From Turritopsis dohrnii (Eukaryota > Cnidaria > Hydrozoa > Anthoathecata > Oceaniidae): a stretch of DNA of 64,000 bases. The notes under the pieces were generated by a model, which was not told the DNA's origin, did not search any database, and worked only from the letters and a program-made list of their open reading frames with translations. The position numbers were made by a program, and so were the translations under genes. Position 1 is the first letter of the stretch. Each line of letters starts with the position of its first letter. The stretch covers positions 620,001 through 684,000 of the forward strand of contig BQMF02000142.1 of assembly GCA_027922465.2 (NCBI GenBank). The letters run 5' to 3'. Shown one piece after another: positions 12,440 to 24,700 of the stretch.

Positions 12440-12766
12440 GATTTTTTCCATATTACTCAAAAAAATTAACATGTTAATAGCAAGATGGGTTCAATATGAA
12501 GATGTATTCAACATGCATTTATTACTGCTTGCGTTGCTCCTTTAACCCAAGGTTTGTGGAATAACAATTATAGAGACAGATATTAATCAGTTGGTCTGTG
12601 AATTTATTGCGTTGGGCAACTTCAAAACGTTGATCTTTTCGTTCTATATCGCCATTATGGATTGTAAAGAACGTTACTCCCCCATCGTTATTTTTTTCGT
12701 CACCGAACTTTCATTATATAAAATGTTGACGGCTCTTAGATATTATATCGTGAGTTCTAGAACATA

Positions 12767-13086
12767 CAAGTGTTTTTTTATAAGCAACCAAGATCAGATG
12801 TTAGGAGTAATGTTGCTTAATGTTGTTGCTAAGCATTAATCGAAAATTATATATATCTCGTTTTGAAAACCTTTGTGTATGTCTTAGTTGTTTAAGTCTA
12901 GGACATTCAAATCATTATATGGAGCACACAACCTAGTATTGCAATCTGGTGGAGCTATGCTAGCGCTGCATCATTTCAAAATTTCATGTTGCTAATTTAT
13001 CTAAGATTCTGGAAGTACTGTTGCTTAACTTTTAGAGAACATTTGCTAGTGTTGCTTATAAACTTGTTTTTTAGAACAAAAACGTG
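12767..13086. mobile_element. CACRG-TIR MITE, subfamily B (GTTGCTTA word), copy 1
   Basis: The ends are related to CACGGTTTTTTTTATAAGCAACC and are flanked by TA. Internally it carries repeated GTTGCTTA words. It aligns along its length with the copy at 28333-28701, sharing for example 'AAAATTTCATGTTGCTAATT'. It is non-coding and shorter than copy 2. Confidence 0.7.
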
Positions 13087-14109
13087 TAAGCGGTTGGGTA
13101 TCCCAGACATTTGGCAGCACGTTCGCAAAAAACTGTCCAGAAGCTTTGAATAAGTTTTGAAACACCAAACTGACATCTTCTTTTAAAATATTCAGCTGCG
13201 TGTTTGATCTGGCTGATAAAATAGCCTTTCCCGAGTTTTTATTTAAACGCTGCATTGTTGCCGAGTTACAGTGTTCAACCTCGTTTTTGATATTCTAACT
13301 GCTTCTAATTTTTGTAATGTGAATTGGGAACAATAGAGACTATTACAAATTTATAAAGTAATGAAACCAGTGGGAAATGAATCCTATAAAAAGGTGGCTA
13401 GGTTGGTCATAATCCTGCGTTTAAATAAATTGAATAAATTCGGGAAAGGTCTATTATTACAGAAGCAGATCTTCGAACAAGTTTCGGTCGAGTACCTAGA
13501 CATCATTTTCAAAATTAAAACCCGTAAAAAGGTTACCCAGATTTCTAGAACCTCCTCTACATCTAACGTATTAAATACGAAAAATTAGCCACATTCCAGA
13601 AAAACATTTTTTGTTTACACGAAACTATATTCGCTATGTATCTGTAGGGACGTTTATATAACTTGGTAGAGTTGTTCTTAAATATGTCCCCCGAAGTCAT
13701 TAGAAACTTTCACATGAACATTCGAAAAAAACGTGCAAAGTAATGATGTTTCTTTTTGCGGAGTGTAGCTTTTAAGCGGAACGGAGCTCATTTGGCAAGA
13801 TCAAATTTTTTTTAATTTAACGGTATATTACGTAAATAACAATTACATCACCGATACCTAGATATGTATTACATACAATAATTGCTTTTAAATATTTCTA
13901 ATCATCCTTTCCCATGCATTGGTGTCGTTTGCCATTTCTGTCGCTTCGTTCCAATTTATACCTAGTTTTAGTATGTCGCTCTTGATTATATTCAACCATG
14001 TTGATTTTGGTTTGCCTCGGGGTCGTTTGTAATGGGCGTTTGCGTAATTGAACGCTTTCTTCATTGGCGTTGATTCATCTGCCCTGATGACTCTTCCGAA
14101 CCATTTTTA

Positions 14110-15004
14110 TCAGGGGGGATCCGGGTCATAAGTCGCCGTCCGTTTCGGGCGTTGGTTTTAGCCGTTCGCGTAATTGGTCGTTGGTTTTAGTCGTTGGTTT
14201 CGGGCGTTCGTACAATTGGTCGTTGGTTTTGGTCGTTGGTTTTAGGCGTTGGTTTTAGGCGTTCGTACAATTGGTCGCTAATTTTTTCTTTCGTTTTCTT
14301 TTAAGTGTTCGTTTGTTCAATTTAGTGAGAAACACATAACAAGTCCTAAAAATACAGAAAATTAAAAATAGTTAAAGCAGAGAAAATATGGCAGCTATTA
14401 CTGGGCCACTTTCACTTTCACTCATGGTAACTCATAAGAATTGCAAAACTGTCACCTTATCACCAAATCTGTCACCTTAATTCATCAGTTTGGCTGTCAC
14501 GAGTAAGCTCGAATCTCTTCCTGTGCTTTATGTAAACGTGAAAATCGCACACGTCCTGTAAATGAAATATCGTAAATTATGGAGTAAAGAAGATACTGTA
14601 GTAGAGAGTATAATGAACAAAATTGTTCAACTGTTTTCTTTTCTTCTTTTCTTTCTCCATTTTCTTTTGTTTTTTCTCTTATGTTTTCTAATGTTTTAAC
14701 GACATCACCAAGCATGGTGGTAATATCAGGCATTTTGTAATCGGTAAACTTTGCAACCATGCTTGTTTATGAAAATAAAGGAAATACTGAGGACCTGTTA
14801 TGCAAAATAATCAAATAAGTCGTTGATACGAAAAAAATATACGAGAGAACGACCAATTGTACGAACGCCTAAAACCAACGACCAAAACCAACGACCAATT
14901 GTACGAACGCCCGAAACCAACGACTAAAACCAACGACCAATTACGCGAACGGCTAAAACCAACGCCCGAAACGGACGGCGACTTATGACCCGGATCCCCC
15001 CTGA
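14110..15004. mobile_element. TIR transposon with about 150-bp nearly identical ends, TA target site
   Basis: The left end starts TCAGGGGGGATCCGGGTCAT and the right end is its inverted copy. The two arms agree almost base for base for about 145 bp and differ mainly by one extra internal repeat unit on the left arm. TA flanks both ends (14108-14109 and 15005-15006), as in Tc1/mariner-like elements. The arms are built from repeats of CGTTGGTTTTAG and GTACAATTGGTCG. It sits inside the LINE remnant. The 530-bp core has no transposase, so the element is non-autonomous. The near identity of its arms points to recent movement or conversion. Confidence 0.85.
14497..14760 (-). CDS. Small ORF inside the TIR transposon, unknown
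   Basis: This 87-codon ORF starts 'MVAKFTDYKMPDITTMLGD' and continues with a charged stretch likely to be helical (about residues 22-50), then a hydrophobic patch. It matches no transposase family that I recognise. It could be captured host sequence or chance. Only its length and ordinary-looking N-terminal half support it. Confidence 0.25.
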   Translation of the reverse strand: MVAKFTDYKMPDITTMLGDVVKTLENIREKTKENGERKEEKKTVEQFCSLYSLLQYLLYSIIYDISFTGRVRFSRLHKAQEEIRAYS

Positions 15005-15480
15005 TACATTTTAGACGTCGTTTTTGGATAGTTGTACTCCATTTAACAGCTTTTGTACTTCTGTATAATTCTTCGTTTCTGATGGTGTTTGGCCATTTAA
15101 CGTTTACGACGAAAGTTCTTAATAGTCTTCGTTGGAATGTGTCAATCGTATTTTCTGCTTTAGTAGTTGTCAAAGTCCAGATCTCACAGTTATATAGAAA
15201 TATAGGTTCGACGTATGTTTTGAAGACGTTCATTTTTGTCTGCGTTGTCAGCTTTTTGTTGGTAAAGATGCTCTTGATGTTGTTAGCTGCATTTATAGCA
15301 AGAATTTTTCTGCGTTTTATGTCTTCTGATGTATCTAATCTAGGAGGATAGATCTAATACACTTCCAAGATATCTACATTTTTTCCAATCTTCTGATGTT
15401 CTGTTAATCAGGTTTTCTTCGGTCTTGTCATGATTTATCTGTAGGTCTCTGGATTCTAGCAGTTTGATTGTCATCAAAAT

Positions 15481-18466
15481 ACTAACAGAGAGATGCGTTC
15501 GGCTGCCGTTAATCGCTGAAATTTCTTACAGGACATACCAAAAATCTCAATTTTCTCGTTTACCTTTAAGTTTTGCAAATTGCAATGTAGATATTAATAT
15601 GATTGATCAAGCCCAAAAGTGTTCAGTGTATAGCTTTAGGGTAAAATTGTCGATGTGTACGGTAGCGGGAAGGCCAAAGTAGTTGCTTTTTTGAGTTAAG
15701 TAGACATTTTTCCCCGGGAATATTCCGAATGCTCTGAAGTTTGTCATGAACTTAAATTTAAATTTAGATCAAAGCTTCTGAAAGTTGTGCATCTTTGCTC
15801 ACAAACTGTGTATCTATCTGTGAGGAATAAAATAAAAAACTGCTATCTCTTCTCCATTCGTTTTTATCTTTAAGCCATGTTTATTCAAGTTGGTGTTGTA
15901 TTTTGATCCACTTAACTGTTTTTATTTCCACACACAACACAAACCAAGACATACAAGAGCCAGATGGCGCAAAACGGTAGCAGCAAAAGTACTTGCCACA
16001 AGAATACTTTTAAATTTGAAATTTTACTTAAAGTTCTTAAACGTTCTGTAAACGTTATTCCTTGAGATATCTTACTGGTGGAAAACAGGCATAAACGATA
16101 TTATAATGTTTAAAATTACTAACTCGTGTAAATAGGGTCTAATCGCAACACACCAGCAATTTAATTTATTAGAAGACAAAAGAATTATACATGCATGAGC
16201 TGTTTATAACGTACGTTTTTTTTATAAGAGCTTATGTAGAAAAAAAAACACGTTTCTTCGAAAAAAAATGTATGTTTTGAATTATAATTTTTTGAAACCG
16301 AAAATGAATTCAAACAGATAACTGCCTTTTTTTAACTCGATTTTTGAAAACCTTGATGTTCAAAGACAGAACAGATAGCTAACAAACGTAGAAAGTAATA
16401 AGAAAGTCTGATCTGTGCTTTACTGACACGAAAAACATATCTATTTTCAAGTGCCAAAGTTCATTGATTCAGTACCATAAAAGTAACTAAAAGTCGCAGT
16501 TTTATGTAGACCTATTTGATTAATGTCCATTCCTTCATCAATTAAGTGATAAAATATCAAAGAAAACGTATTTTTAAATGTATGTGATTGAAAACCTTCG
16601 AAAATTCAAAAGGCTGCGTTCGTTCATTAGAATGTATATTGAGTTTTTAGTGGGGATTCGCATACTCTAAATCGTAGGCTAAAAACTGCCGTTTCGGCCG
16701 GAGTAGTAGTAGTAGTAGTAGTAGGAGTAGTAGTAGGAGTCCAAGGGTGTTTTAATACGGTATTCGCTTACGCTGCTACCGTAAAAAGTCCAATGATAAT
16801 GATAAAATCTAATGTTACTTTTGTCGTCCCACAAAATGTTATTCATAATAATAGGCCCTTTTAGAGATTTACTACCCATTTTGAATTCTTTATTGCAAGC
16901 TTATTATTGTTCATGGGAAATGATTTGCATGTTCCGTATATAAACTTTTTATGCTGACAGGGAATGTGTGTGCAGAAAAAATTGGCTTAGATAATTTCTA
17001 ATAATGTCTAAATCAATGCAATGAGACATCAAAACAGAGTATACGTCAACATGGAATTTGTCTATTTAAAAGAGTATATACAATACACAATTTTAGTTGC
17101 CTTTTGTGATCAAATTGGAATGTTTAACAACAAAAAATGTAGACAATATATATCCATCTATATTGAAAAATATTCTCTGATTTGGAATTCAATATCAGTA
17201 AACTCTGTTTAGTATTTACATTTAATTTATACCTGTGCCTGGGTGAGAGATAACTGAAGGTAAAATAGCTATATATATATATACAGCTTACCAATTCTTT
17301 AATTGGATAAGATAATTAAAAATAAACGACAATGAAGAGTAAAGAAATAAATCAGTTAATTTTGGTTTTTTTTAATCACTCACCCCACTCAAGGCCCGAA
17401 GCCACTACAAGGAGTGGAGCTACATATGTTTTTGTGTAATTGTTAATAACTTTAGATGTTATATACTTGAGTTATTTCTAAAAATATATATATAATTATG
17501 ATATAATTACATAATTGTTAATAAATATATATAAATGATTTTGATTACTTTCAGTATCATGAATGGAAAATTTATGCTTTTAATAATTTGTTTGTTGGTT
17601 TTACTAATTTTAGGTGTATAAGGCATTATCAAGAGTAATTGATATCAATGAATTAAGACGAATCACTATTATGGTCGTGGAATATCTGCTGTATATACTT
17701 GAAACAATGGAACTGCTGAACCAAGACAGGAGTAACAAGTGTGATGTGTCTGGCATTTCCAGTGGTTAGAGACTAATACTATCAGGAAACATTCAAAAAT
17801 GTTTTTCATCATTCATTTGAAAGAAACATGGACGGATTCAAGAATCAAGAATGTATATAAATTGAATTTTGTTGATTGACATTTAAAGTTGGGGTTAAGT
17901 TACCTGAACATTCTGGCAAAGTTTAGAAGATGCCTGTTATGTATTTCTTGTTGGTTTACTTCCTAGTGCTTCTTTATGCTTTTGAAAATGCTGGGTTTTT
18001 TAGAATAGGTCATCTTCATTCATGCTCTTTTTGCCACTATGACTGTCAGAAATTTTTTGAATCTGTACTTATGCAGTGTACAAAAGAATAGGAAATGATT
18101 GATTCAGGAAGCATTTTGTTTTCCTTCTCTTTTCTATCTCCATCCCACATTGACAAAATCAAATACTTGAATACACATTATCAGATTATCAAATTCGACT
18201 TTGTTTTGATTTTTTATATTGTGACATTACTTAGTATTATGTTATTCATAACTGAAAATTACTAATGGGCCAATTTCTGATAATATTCATCAAATTACCA
18301 CATCAAAACGAGGCAAGGGAGCACAGTTTGGTATTTGGACATTTGAATTATATAATAAGGTCTTTGAATCGCAATATAACTAAAATGTACATTACATTGA
18401 TAGGATACATTGATGATAGGATACAATATCAGGAAAACTAACAAAAATTACATATATTCTTTCAGT
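15481..18466. other. Gene-poor stretch
   Basis: No gene was recognised. It contains a (GTA)n microsatellite at 16701-16740, a (TA)n run near 17267-17282 and a short foldback-like patch at about 16215-16260 resembling CACRG MITE ends (ACGTTTTTTTTATAAG). The remainder is AT-rich with only short open frames. Confidence 0.5.
16701..16740. repeat. (GTA)n microsatellite
   Basis: A run of GTA/GTAG-type triplets with two GGA interruptions spans about 40 bases. Confidence 0.85.
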
Positions 18467-18840
18467 GGTGCTATTTCCTTTTCGCACCCCCATTCTCCGT
18501 CCAGGATATGTTTTAGGGTCTGAGTTAAGGGTTAGGGTTTGGGTAATTTTTTATCTCCATCATGAAGAGCCAACACAGTAAAAAAATATGGCAGATACCT
18601 TAGGCCGACTTTTTTTTGCGTCGAATGAGCATATTTTCGCTAAATTAAAGTTGCGGAAAATTTAACTTTAGCAAAACTTTTATTTTACCTACTGGCAATT
18701 CTCCGTAATTAAGGGGTAATTCGCTAAAATTAGGTTGCGTTAAATCCATGTTCATCCATTTTCACAAAATTTTACTGACGCAAAAAAAGTCGGCCTAAGG
18801 TAGGTAGATTAAGAGGGGGGTGCGAAAAGGAAATAGCGCC
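18467..18840. mobile_element. hAT-like MITE with 8-bp target duplication
   Basis: The inverted ends read about GGTGCTATTTCCTTTTCGCA. The flanks carry the exact direct repeat CTTTCAGT at 18459-18466 and 18841-18848, and an 8-bp duplication is the hallmark of hAT transposition. Inside is a second inverted repeat (CTTAGGCCGACTTTTTTTTG at about 18599 and its complement at about 18778-18798). The element could therefore fold into two stacked hairpins. There is no coding capacity. Confidence 0.8.
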
Positions 18841-19239
18841 CTTTCAGTTATGGATATGCGTATTCATGCATTCAACTCTATCGTCGGAATTTGTTGAAGG
18901 AATATCCGGCTTTCACGCATTCCATGTTTTCGCTGGCGAACGGGTGATTCCACGCACCCACTCAGCAAACCTTATATATATTGATGATACAAGTAAAGTT
19001 TTACATCTCAGAAGTAATTATTGAGTCTCATCAGTAATTATATTTTTTCGTGTAACAGGCTGGTTGATGTCAGGAATGTGGCTAATAACTTCGTACTCCA
19101 CATATAGAATTCAGTTTTGCCATTACTTTCAACAACCTCATCCCTAGGTCCCTTATGTCTCCTCTGAAAAGCCATAGATAATAACAGAAGAAAAAAAGAC
19201 ACCACATCATCGGAAAGAAAGAAAGAAGAAAAAAGAACT

Positions 19240-19460
19240 TTTTGTGTGTTTTGACCCGGTTAGCCGGGCTAGCTCACTTAGCAGAGACCTCACTGTCATT
19301 AAGAAATCTTTATAAAATAAATTGTGTTCATATGAAAAGTGGGTTAGCTCACTTAAGTGAGATCTTGTTTCATTTGACCGGGATATGATGAAATATGATG
19401 AAAGTTATCATGAAAAGTGTTTTTAAATTAGTTTCAAAAGCCATATGAATCATCGCGTTG
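19240..19460. mobile_element. Partial copy of the CCGGTTAGCCGGG MITE
   Basis: 'CCCGGTTAGCCGGGCTAGCT' and the following roughly 150 bases match the left half of the intact element at 20318-20707, including 'TTGTGTTCATATGAAAAG'. The right half and terminal repeats are missing. Confidence 0.7.
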
Positions 19461-19947
19461 AGTAGCCGTACGGCGCAAAGTCCGCAGAAGTTACCTTATT
19501 GCCTTTCGTGTACCTTGTCATGACACGATGAATTTTCACTAGTTAGAATCCATATTCCGGTAATGTGGAAGTCCGATTTTTCCGGTGGTTAACACATAAT
19601 ACGGCACACTGTCCAGAATATGACAAGTAACAGGTTGGAATGTATGCAATGTCGTGCAAATGTATTTTCGGCCCAGATATTTATTTAGCAAAACGTTCAA
19701 GACATTTTGAGAATCAACGTTTCTTAGTTTCAAATCTCAAAATGCCTTGATTGCCCATCCAGAGATTTCAAAGATCTGGCCAGGAGTTTAAAAAAAGGTC
19801 AATCTGCAAAATTTTCATAGATCAGTGTTTTTTACTAACATCTCTTGAAAAATCCGTCTACGTTTTGTGCGATGATATCTGGCCAGGAATTTCGAGACAT
19901 CTTGTTTTGAGACTCACGATAGTGTCCAGGTTTGCCAAGGTGATTTT

Positions 19948-20127
19948 GTAGTTACGTAAAGTTAGTTGTAGTTACGGAAAGTTAGTTGTAGTCACGGAAA
20001 ATTAGTTGTAGTTACGGAAAGTTAGTTGTAGTTACGTAAAGTTAGTTGTAGTTACGGAAAATTAGTTGTAGTTACGGAAACTTAGTTGTAGTTACAGAAA
20101 GTTAGTTGTAGTTACGTAAACTTAGTT
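19948..20127. repeat. 20-bp minisatellite, 9 copies
   Basis: The unit GTAGTTACGGAAAGTTAGTT is repeated nine times over 180 bases with only scattered substitutions. There are no spacers, so it is a simple tandem repeat and not a CRISPR-like array. Confidence 0.9.
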
Positions 20128-20317
20128 GGCGAAAACCCTGAAAAACATTAACAGTTACCTTGTGATACCGAAACCCATAACCAGACTTCCGATGTAAAAC
20201 GTTTTCTTTCTAAAAAATATCTAACTATTTTATAAATTTTTTAAACATGAAGACGAATAAAAACTTAAATATTTAAAAGAGAGGACTACGTCTTTATTAC
20301 TATGAGAGTATTATTAA

Positions 20318-20707
20318 GGGGCTGTTTATGGAGGTGAGCTGGCCCGGTTAGCCGGGCTAGCTCACTTAGCAGAGATCTCACTGTTATTAAGACATCTTTA
20401 TAAAAATAAATTGTGTTCATATGAAAAGCGGGCTGGCTCACTTAAGTGAGATCTCATTTCATTTGACCGGGATCTCACCTAGGTGAGATGAAATTTGAGA
20501 TGAACAGGCTAGCCCGGCTTAGTGGGATAGATTTTAGACAAGTGCGCACGCGTCGAAATTCGAATTATTGTTTACGTGATTTATAAAACATTCTCCAGCC
20601 CGGTTGAGTGGGATGAGAAAAGCCATATGAACACTGGGTGAATTTCATCTCATTCAAATGAGCCAGCCCGGTTAACCGGGCCAGCTCACCTCCATATGAA
20701 CAGCCCC
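20318..20707. mobile_element. TIR MITE with TAA target duplication (PIF/Harbinger-like)
   Basis: The inverted ends begin GGGGCTGTTTATGGAGGTGA, and TAA flanks both sides (20315-20317 and 20708-20710). Each arm contains its own palindrome around CCGGTTAGCCGG/CCGGTTAACCGG, and the core contains further palindromes such as CTCACTTAAGTGAG. A 3-bp TAA/TTA target site is typical of PIF/Harbinger. No transposase is encoded. Confidence 0.75.
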
Positions 20708-21026
20708 TAAGAAAGCGAATGGTATGCGTTGGTAAATCTCACAAACTTCTGTATTCATTTTTGACGCACGAATTAATGAAGGACACGTGTTGTTACAATT
20801 GATATTTACATTTAAAAAATAAGGAAGAATTTCATTTGAGATAGACATGGTGTTGCTATTACAAAAGCTTTGTGTGAGGAAAAATAACAATTGATTTTCA
20901 GTACCGTATCTATGGTAACCCAAAGTCGAAGAAAAAATTTCACACCATCTTGCAAGTGTTTTAAAAATGAATAATGTAATAATAATCAATTTCATAAAAC
21001 TCATCTAACTACAACAACAGTTCGTG

Positions 21027-21473
21027 ATGCCAGTAACACCAGAAGATTTAGTTATTTATCTATCTTTATTATCTGAAGAAGTGAATCTTCAGGTGTCGAT
21101 ACCTGCCAATATAAAAGGTGGTTTGATTGCAGGAACGTCCGCCACGGTTGGTGGTTTTTTTGGTGGTCCAGCCGGTTTGATTGTTGGTGGTGTGGTAGGA
21201 AGCACTGTTGCTGGTATCGGTTTCAAATGCCATCAGGAGAACGTGAAAGATATTCTAGTTCAGTTGAATCGTCAAGAAAGAGCAAACATTTACGAGGAGT
21301 TGAAATCTGTATTAGAGAAAGAATATCTGGCTAGAAATTATACAGAACTGAGCGCTAATATTGAAAAAAATATCGATTTAAAACACGAAGTTCTAAGATG
21401 CCTCAAGGAGATCATTTCAAAAAAGTGGAAGCTGAAAATTCATGATCCGCGTGTTAGACGCGACTCGGAATGA
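21027..21473 (+). CDS. C19orf12: C19orf12-family membrane protein
   Basis: This intronless 148-aa ORF starts 'MPVTPEDLVIYLSLLSEE', a start typical of the C19orf12 family. It then has a glycine-rich hydrophobic hairpin at about residues 30-66 ('GGLIAGTSATVGGFFGG' and 'GPAGLIVGGVVGSTVAGIG'). The C-terminal half is charged and helical ('ILVQLNRQERANIYEELK'). Length and domain order match the animal family. In vertebrates these proteins sit in mitochondrial, ER and mitochondria-associated membranes and have been linked to lipid balance. The molecular activity is unknown. The ATG at 21027 is chosen because the homology begins there. A possible polyadenylation signal AATAAA-like patch (TTAATAAAG) follows at about 21508. 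Confidence 0.8.
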   Translation: MPVTPEDLVIYLSLLSEEVNLQVSIPANIKGGLIAGTSATVGGFFGGPAGLIVGGVVGSTVAGIGFKCHQENVKDILVQLNRQERANIYEELKSVLEKEYLARNYTELSANIEKNIDLKHEVLRCLKEIISKKWKLKIHDPRVRRDSE

Positions 21474-21766
21474 GTAATTGTTGATTGATATCGATTTAAT
21501 TAAAAGTTAATAAAGAAATGCTTTTGTAGATGTATTTGAATTGTTGCAGTATTACACTAGCGAGCCATGGAAATTGAATTTTATTGCAAAGCAGAAAAGA
21601 AGAAGAAAAAGAAGATGTGTGAAAACTCCCTTTAACAAAAATACCATACTATAAACCTATATATACTATATAGCTATACTGTATTAGAAAAACATCTCCA
21701 TCATTGCTTTACTGACAACTTGCAATTCCTGTTCAGTCATCATTCTAGACATCCACCAGGTGACTG

Positions 21767-24700
21767 CTACAGACATCCACTTGAACGTTCTTTACTTTGT
21801 TCTAAGTACTCAGTCATAGTATCTGAAATCGGTTGGTCCTTAGTTTCAGGAAGTAAAATGCATGTCAGTCCCATGAAAATAGCAATTACCGCCATCAACA
21901 GGAATGGCAACGGTAAATAGATAAATTTTAGCTGAGTGATGACAACTGGAGACAATGAAGCACCAATACGACTTGTCACAACAAATAAACCAATTGCTTG
22001 TCCCCTAGAAAACCAAAATGTTGTGATTTTCTGGGTGGGGGAGGGGGAAAACATTTTTTTTTTGTGGAATCCAGAGCTTATTCGCAATTTATGGAGGCCC
22101 ACCGGGCAAATTTGCCAAAATGCCAATGCGGAGAAGTACTTTGAAAATAAAAATGTACTTTGTCGCAGTGGCTTTTTGAGATTTTTGCTCACTGGGAGAG
22201 CTGAGCTATTTAGAACAGAAAAAAACAACGTGCTAATGGCCTGAATAAACAATGAAGATTGAGAAGAGATTATATAACACTGTACTCCTTAAATTTAGTT
22301 GACTGTCACTGCATTAGCTTCTGTCCTAATCGTTTGTACATGAAAATGGTTTATCAGTACCTTATCTCAGTTGGGTGCAATTCTGCAGACCAAATATACA
22401 TAGAGTTGAAATAGTTTGTAGATGCATATTTGCCCACAATACCAGCAGCTAAGCGAAGGTAGTAAGCAACTATAAGAGAGACCAGCATTTACGAGAAAGG
22501 GAATGATACACTATTTGTTTGATGCATGAACAAATTACCTAAGATTATTCGGAAGTACTTATTGTTTCCTGTCAAATTTTTCATTTTATAAACAGATTTT
22601 TCCAGATTTTATTTCATTTTGGTTTTGAATACTATGTGCCAGCGGCTAGAGGGTAGTGGTTATTTGTGTTGACTTTTAAGAATTTAATGAACCAAATCGT
22701 TGAGTTTTTCTTCAATATCTTTTCGAAGAACAAATATTTTGGCAAACTTTTTATATTAACGGATAGAGCATAAAAAGCTCTTTCTTGTGATATGAAATTC
22801 ACAATATTTTATCAGAGATGTAATGAAAGTTGGTGGATAAGACATTTTGATACACACTGTATTAGATGGAATTCTCAAATTATGTTAATGCGCTTCTCCA
22901 CAAGTCACAACTATCCTCTAGAAAAATCAGATACTTGTTTACGTATGATATTCTTTATGAGTCAAAAAGACATCAATATGTTTTTTTTGAAAAATTATCA
23001 TTCGTTGTAACTATTATATTTATATCGATCAATTTCGTCCTTGCTTTTAAAAAAATTCTTTTGTCCACAGCTTATGAACCTAGATAACATTGATGCACCT
23101 ATATGTAAGCTGCGTATGACGGGATGAAATACTCTGCAAGAATATGAAAGGCTTTCTTTGACTGTGTGTCATATGAATATAAGAACGATACCCAATGGGC
23201 AAACTTGTTGAATAATCACTTCAAAATGCTCTTCATCGCAGTGACTTTTTGACGAGTAAAATTGTTTTTCCGAAAAATGCTTCTTTATAATTTTAAAAGC
23301 GTTACAGTGACCTACCCGGTATGACTTGATGATTCAGTGGTGTGACTGCAACGATGAAGAAAGCGACAGCACCAAGAAGACAGTGCGATATGACTGTAGC
23401 CTTCCTGCCATATCTGCAAAAACAAACTTAAGTATTTCAAACTAATTATTATCAAATAAACTTTGCCAGGGTGAAAGGTTCAGACTCCATTCTCTCTTCG
23501 CATTCATTAAAAATGAAATTAGTTTGACCTGTTACAAAAGTAGATGACACCAATGTTTGCAGGAACCTCAACAATACTGGTGAAGATGAAATCCATGTAA
23601 AAACTCCCACTCAAATCCTGTGATGATAACGAGGCCGCAAAATACGTTAACCCAGAAATAAACCTGTGTAAGGAATGGAACATTTGTATATGAATATGTT
23701 TCTGAAGAGAAAAGACCAAACAAAATATTTCCAATCCAGGCCGATCCTTTTTAAGAAATAATTAAGATGACGTCAGAAGAATTTAACAGTCCCTACCAAG
23801 CTACACTCTGAAAAATGGTTTGCGCCAGAATTGGAATTGGACGAAATAAATCTAAATACGATGATTTCGATGGATCGTCATTATCTGGTTGTAAAGAAGC
23901 AGTGGGTGTCGATCTTCCATTTAATTTGGCTATTTTCTTCAGTGTTTCTTCGGCTTCCGTGTGTTTGTCATGAACACGCATCCAGCGAATAGATTCAGGA
24001 AAACAACTGAAACGAACAATACACCAGCTATGTTCACCATGCTATGTTCACCAGCTATGTTCACCATGCTATGCTCTGCAAAAAAAACTTTGCTCAAAGA
24101 ACGTTCAGCATTACATGTTGTATTAATAACGTCGAATTATCGAATGTTTGGGATAGACGGTTACGATAGTAATAATTTATATTAATTCCACTTTTTAAAG
24201 TAACCTTCTTTTGACTGCTGCCGTTTAATATTGAAAAATAAACTTAACTAACGTTTTATTTTAATACAATGACCATTTCTACACATTTTCAAAATGAGAC
24301 GTTCATTTTGGAAATGTGTTCGTCATTCACAACGCCATTGAGAGGTTTGACAGACGCAGTTCGGAGACTATATATCCAGGCTTTTAAATCTGCTCCTTTT
24401 TGCTTCGAGATCCAATCACTTATCTAATATCAAGACCCGTATACTGTGACACCATTTCAATATAAGAGAATGCCCACTCCGATCGCAACAAGTGGAGGCA
24501 ATAGATCTCTCCAAAATGTTTTTTGGTTGGACAGCTTTCCGGTTGTGGGAGCATGATTTTTGTGTTAATTATTTCCAGCATCTCAGAAGAAGACTCACTA
24601 TCTTTTCTGAAATTTGAGAATACCAACATTATATCGAAAAACAATTTACCTCCATGTTAAGGCTATAAACGAATATGGCAGCGTAGCCATTAACTCTATC

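Larger units (their letters stand above)
13860..15480 (-). mobile_element. LINE (non-LTR) reverse transcriptase 3' remnant, split by a TIR element
   Basis: On the minus strand the C-terminal part of a LINE polyprotein can be read: 'SEDWKKCRYLGSVLD' (about 15350-15395), 'KTYVEPIFLYNCEIWTL' and 'FQRRLLRTFVVNVKW' (15080-15230). After an 895-bp insertion it continues with 'WFGRVIRADES' and 'RPRGKPKSTWLNIIK' (about 13880-14105). These are the thumb and connection motifs of animal LINEs. The 5' end is truncated near 15480, as is usual. Small indels near 15345-15360 break the frame. The insertion is listed separately. Confidence 0.8.

Noticed and set aside
14811..15233. 140-codon minus ORF read as one protein
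   Set aside because: Only its first part is LINE sequence. The rest runs through the repeated arm of the inserted TIR element.
18520..18545. TTAGGG telomere-like repeat
   Set aside because: Only about two units are present, inside a hAT-like MITE. It is not a telomeric tract.
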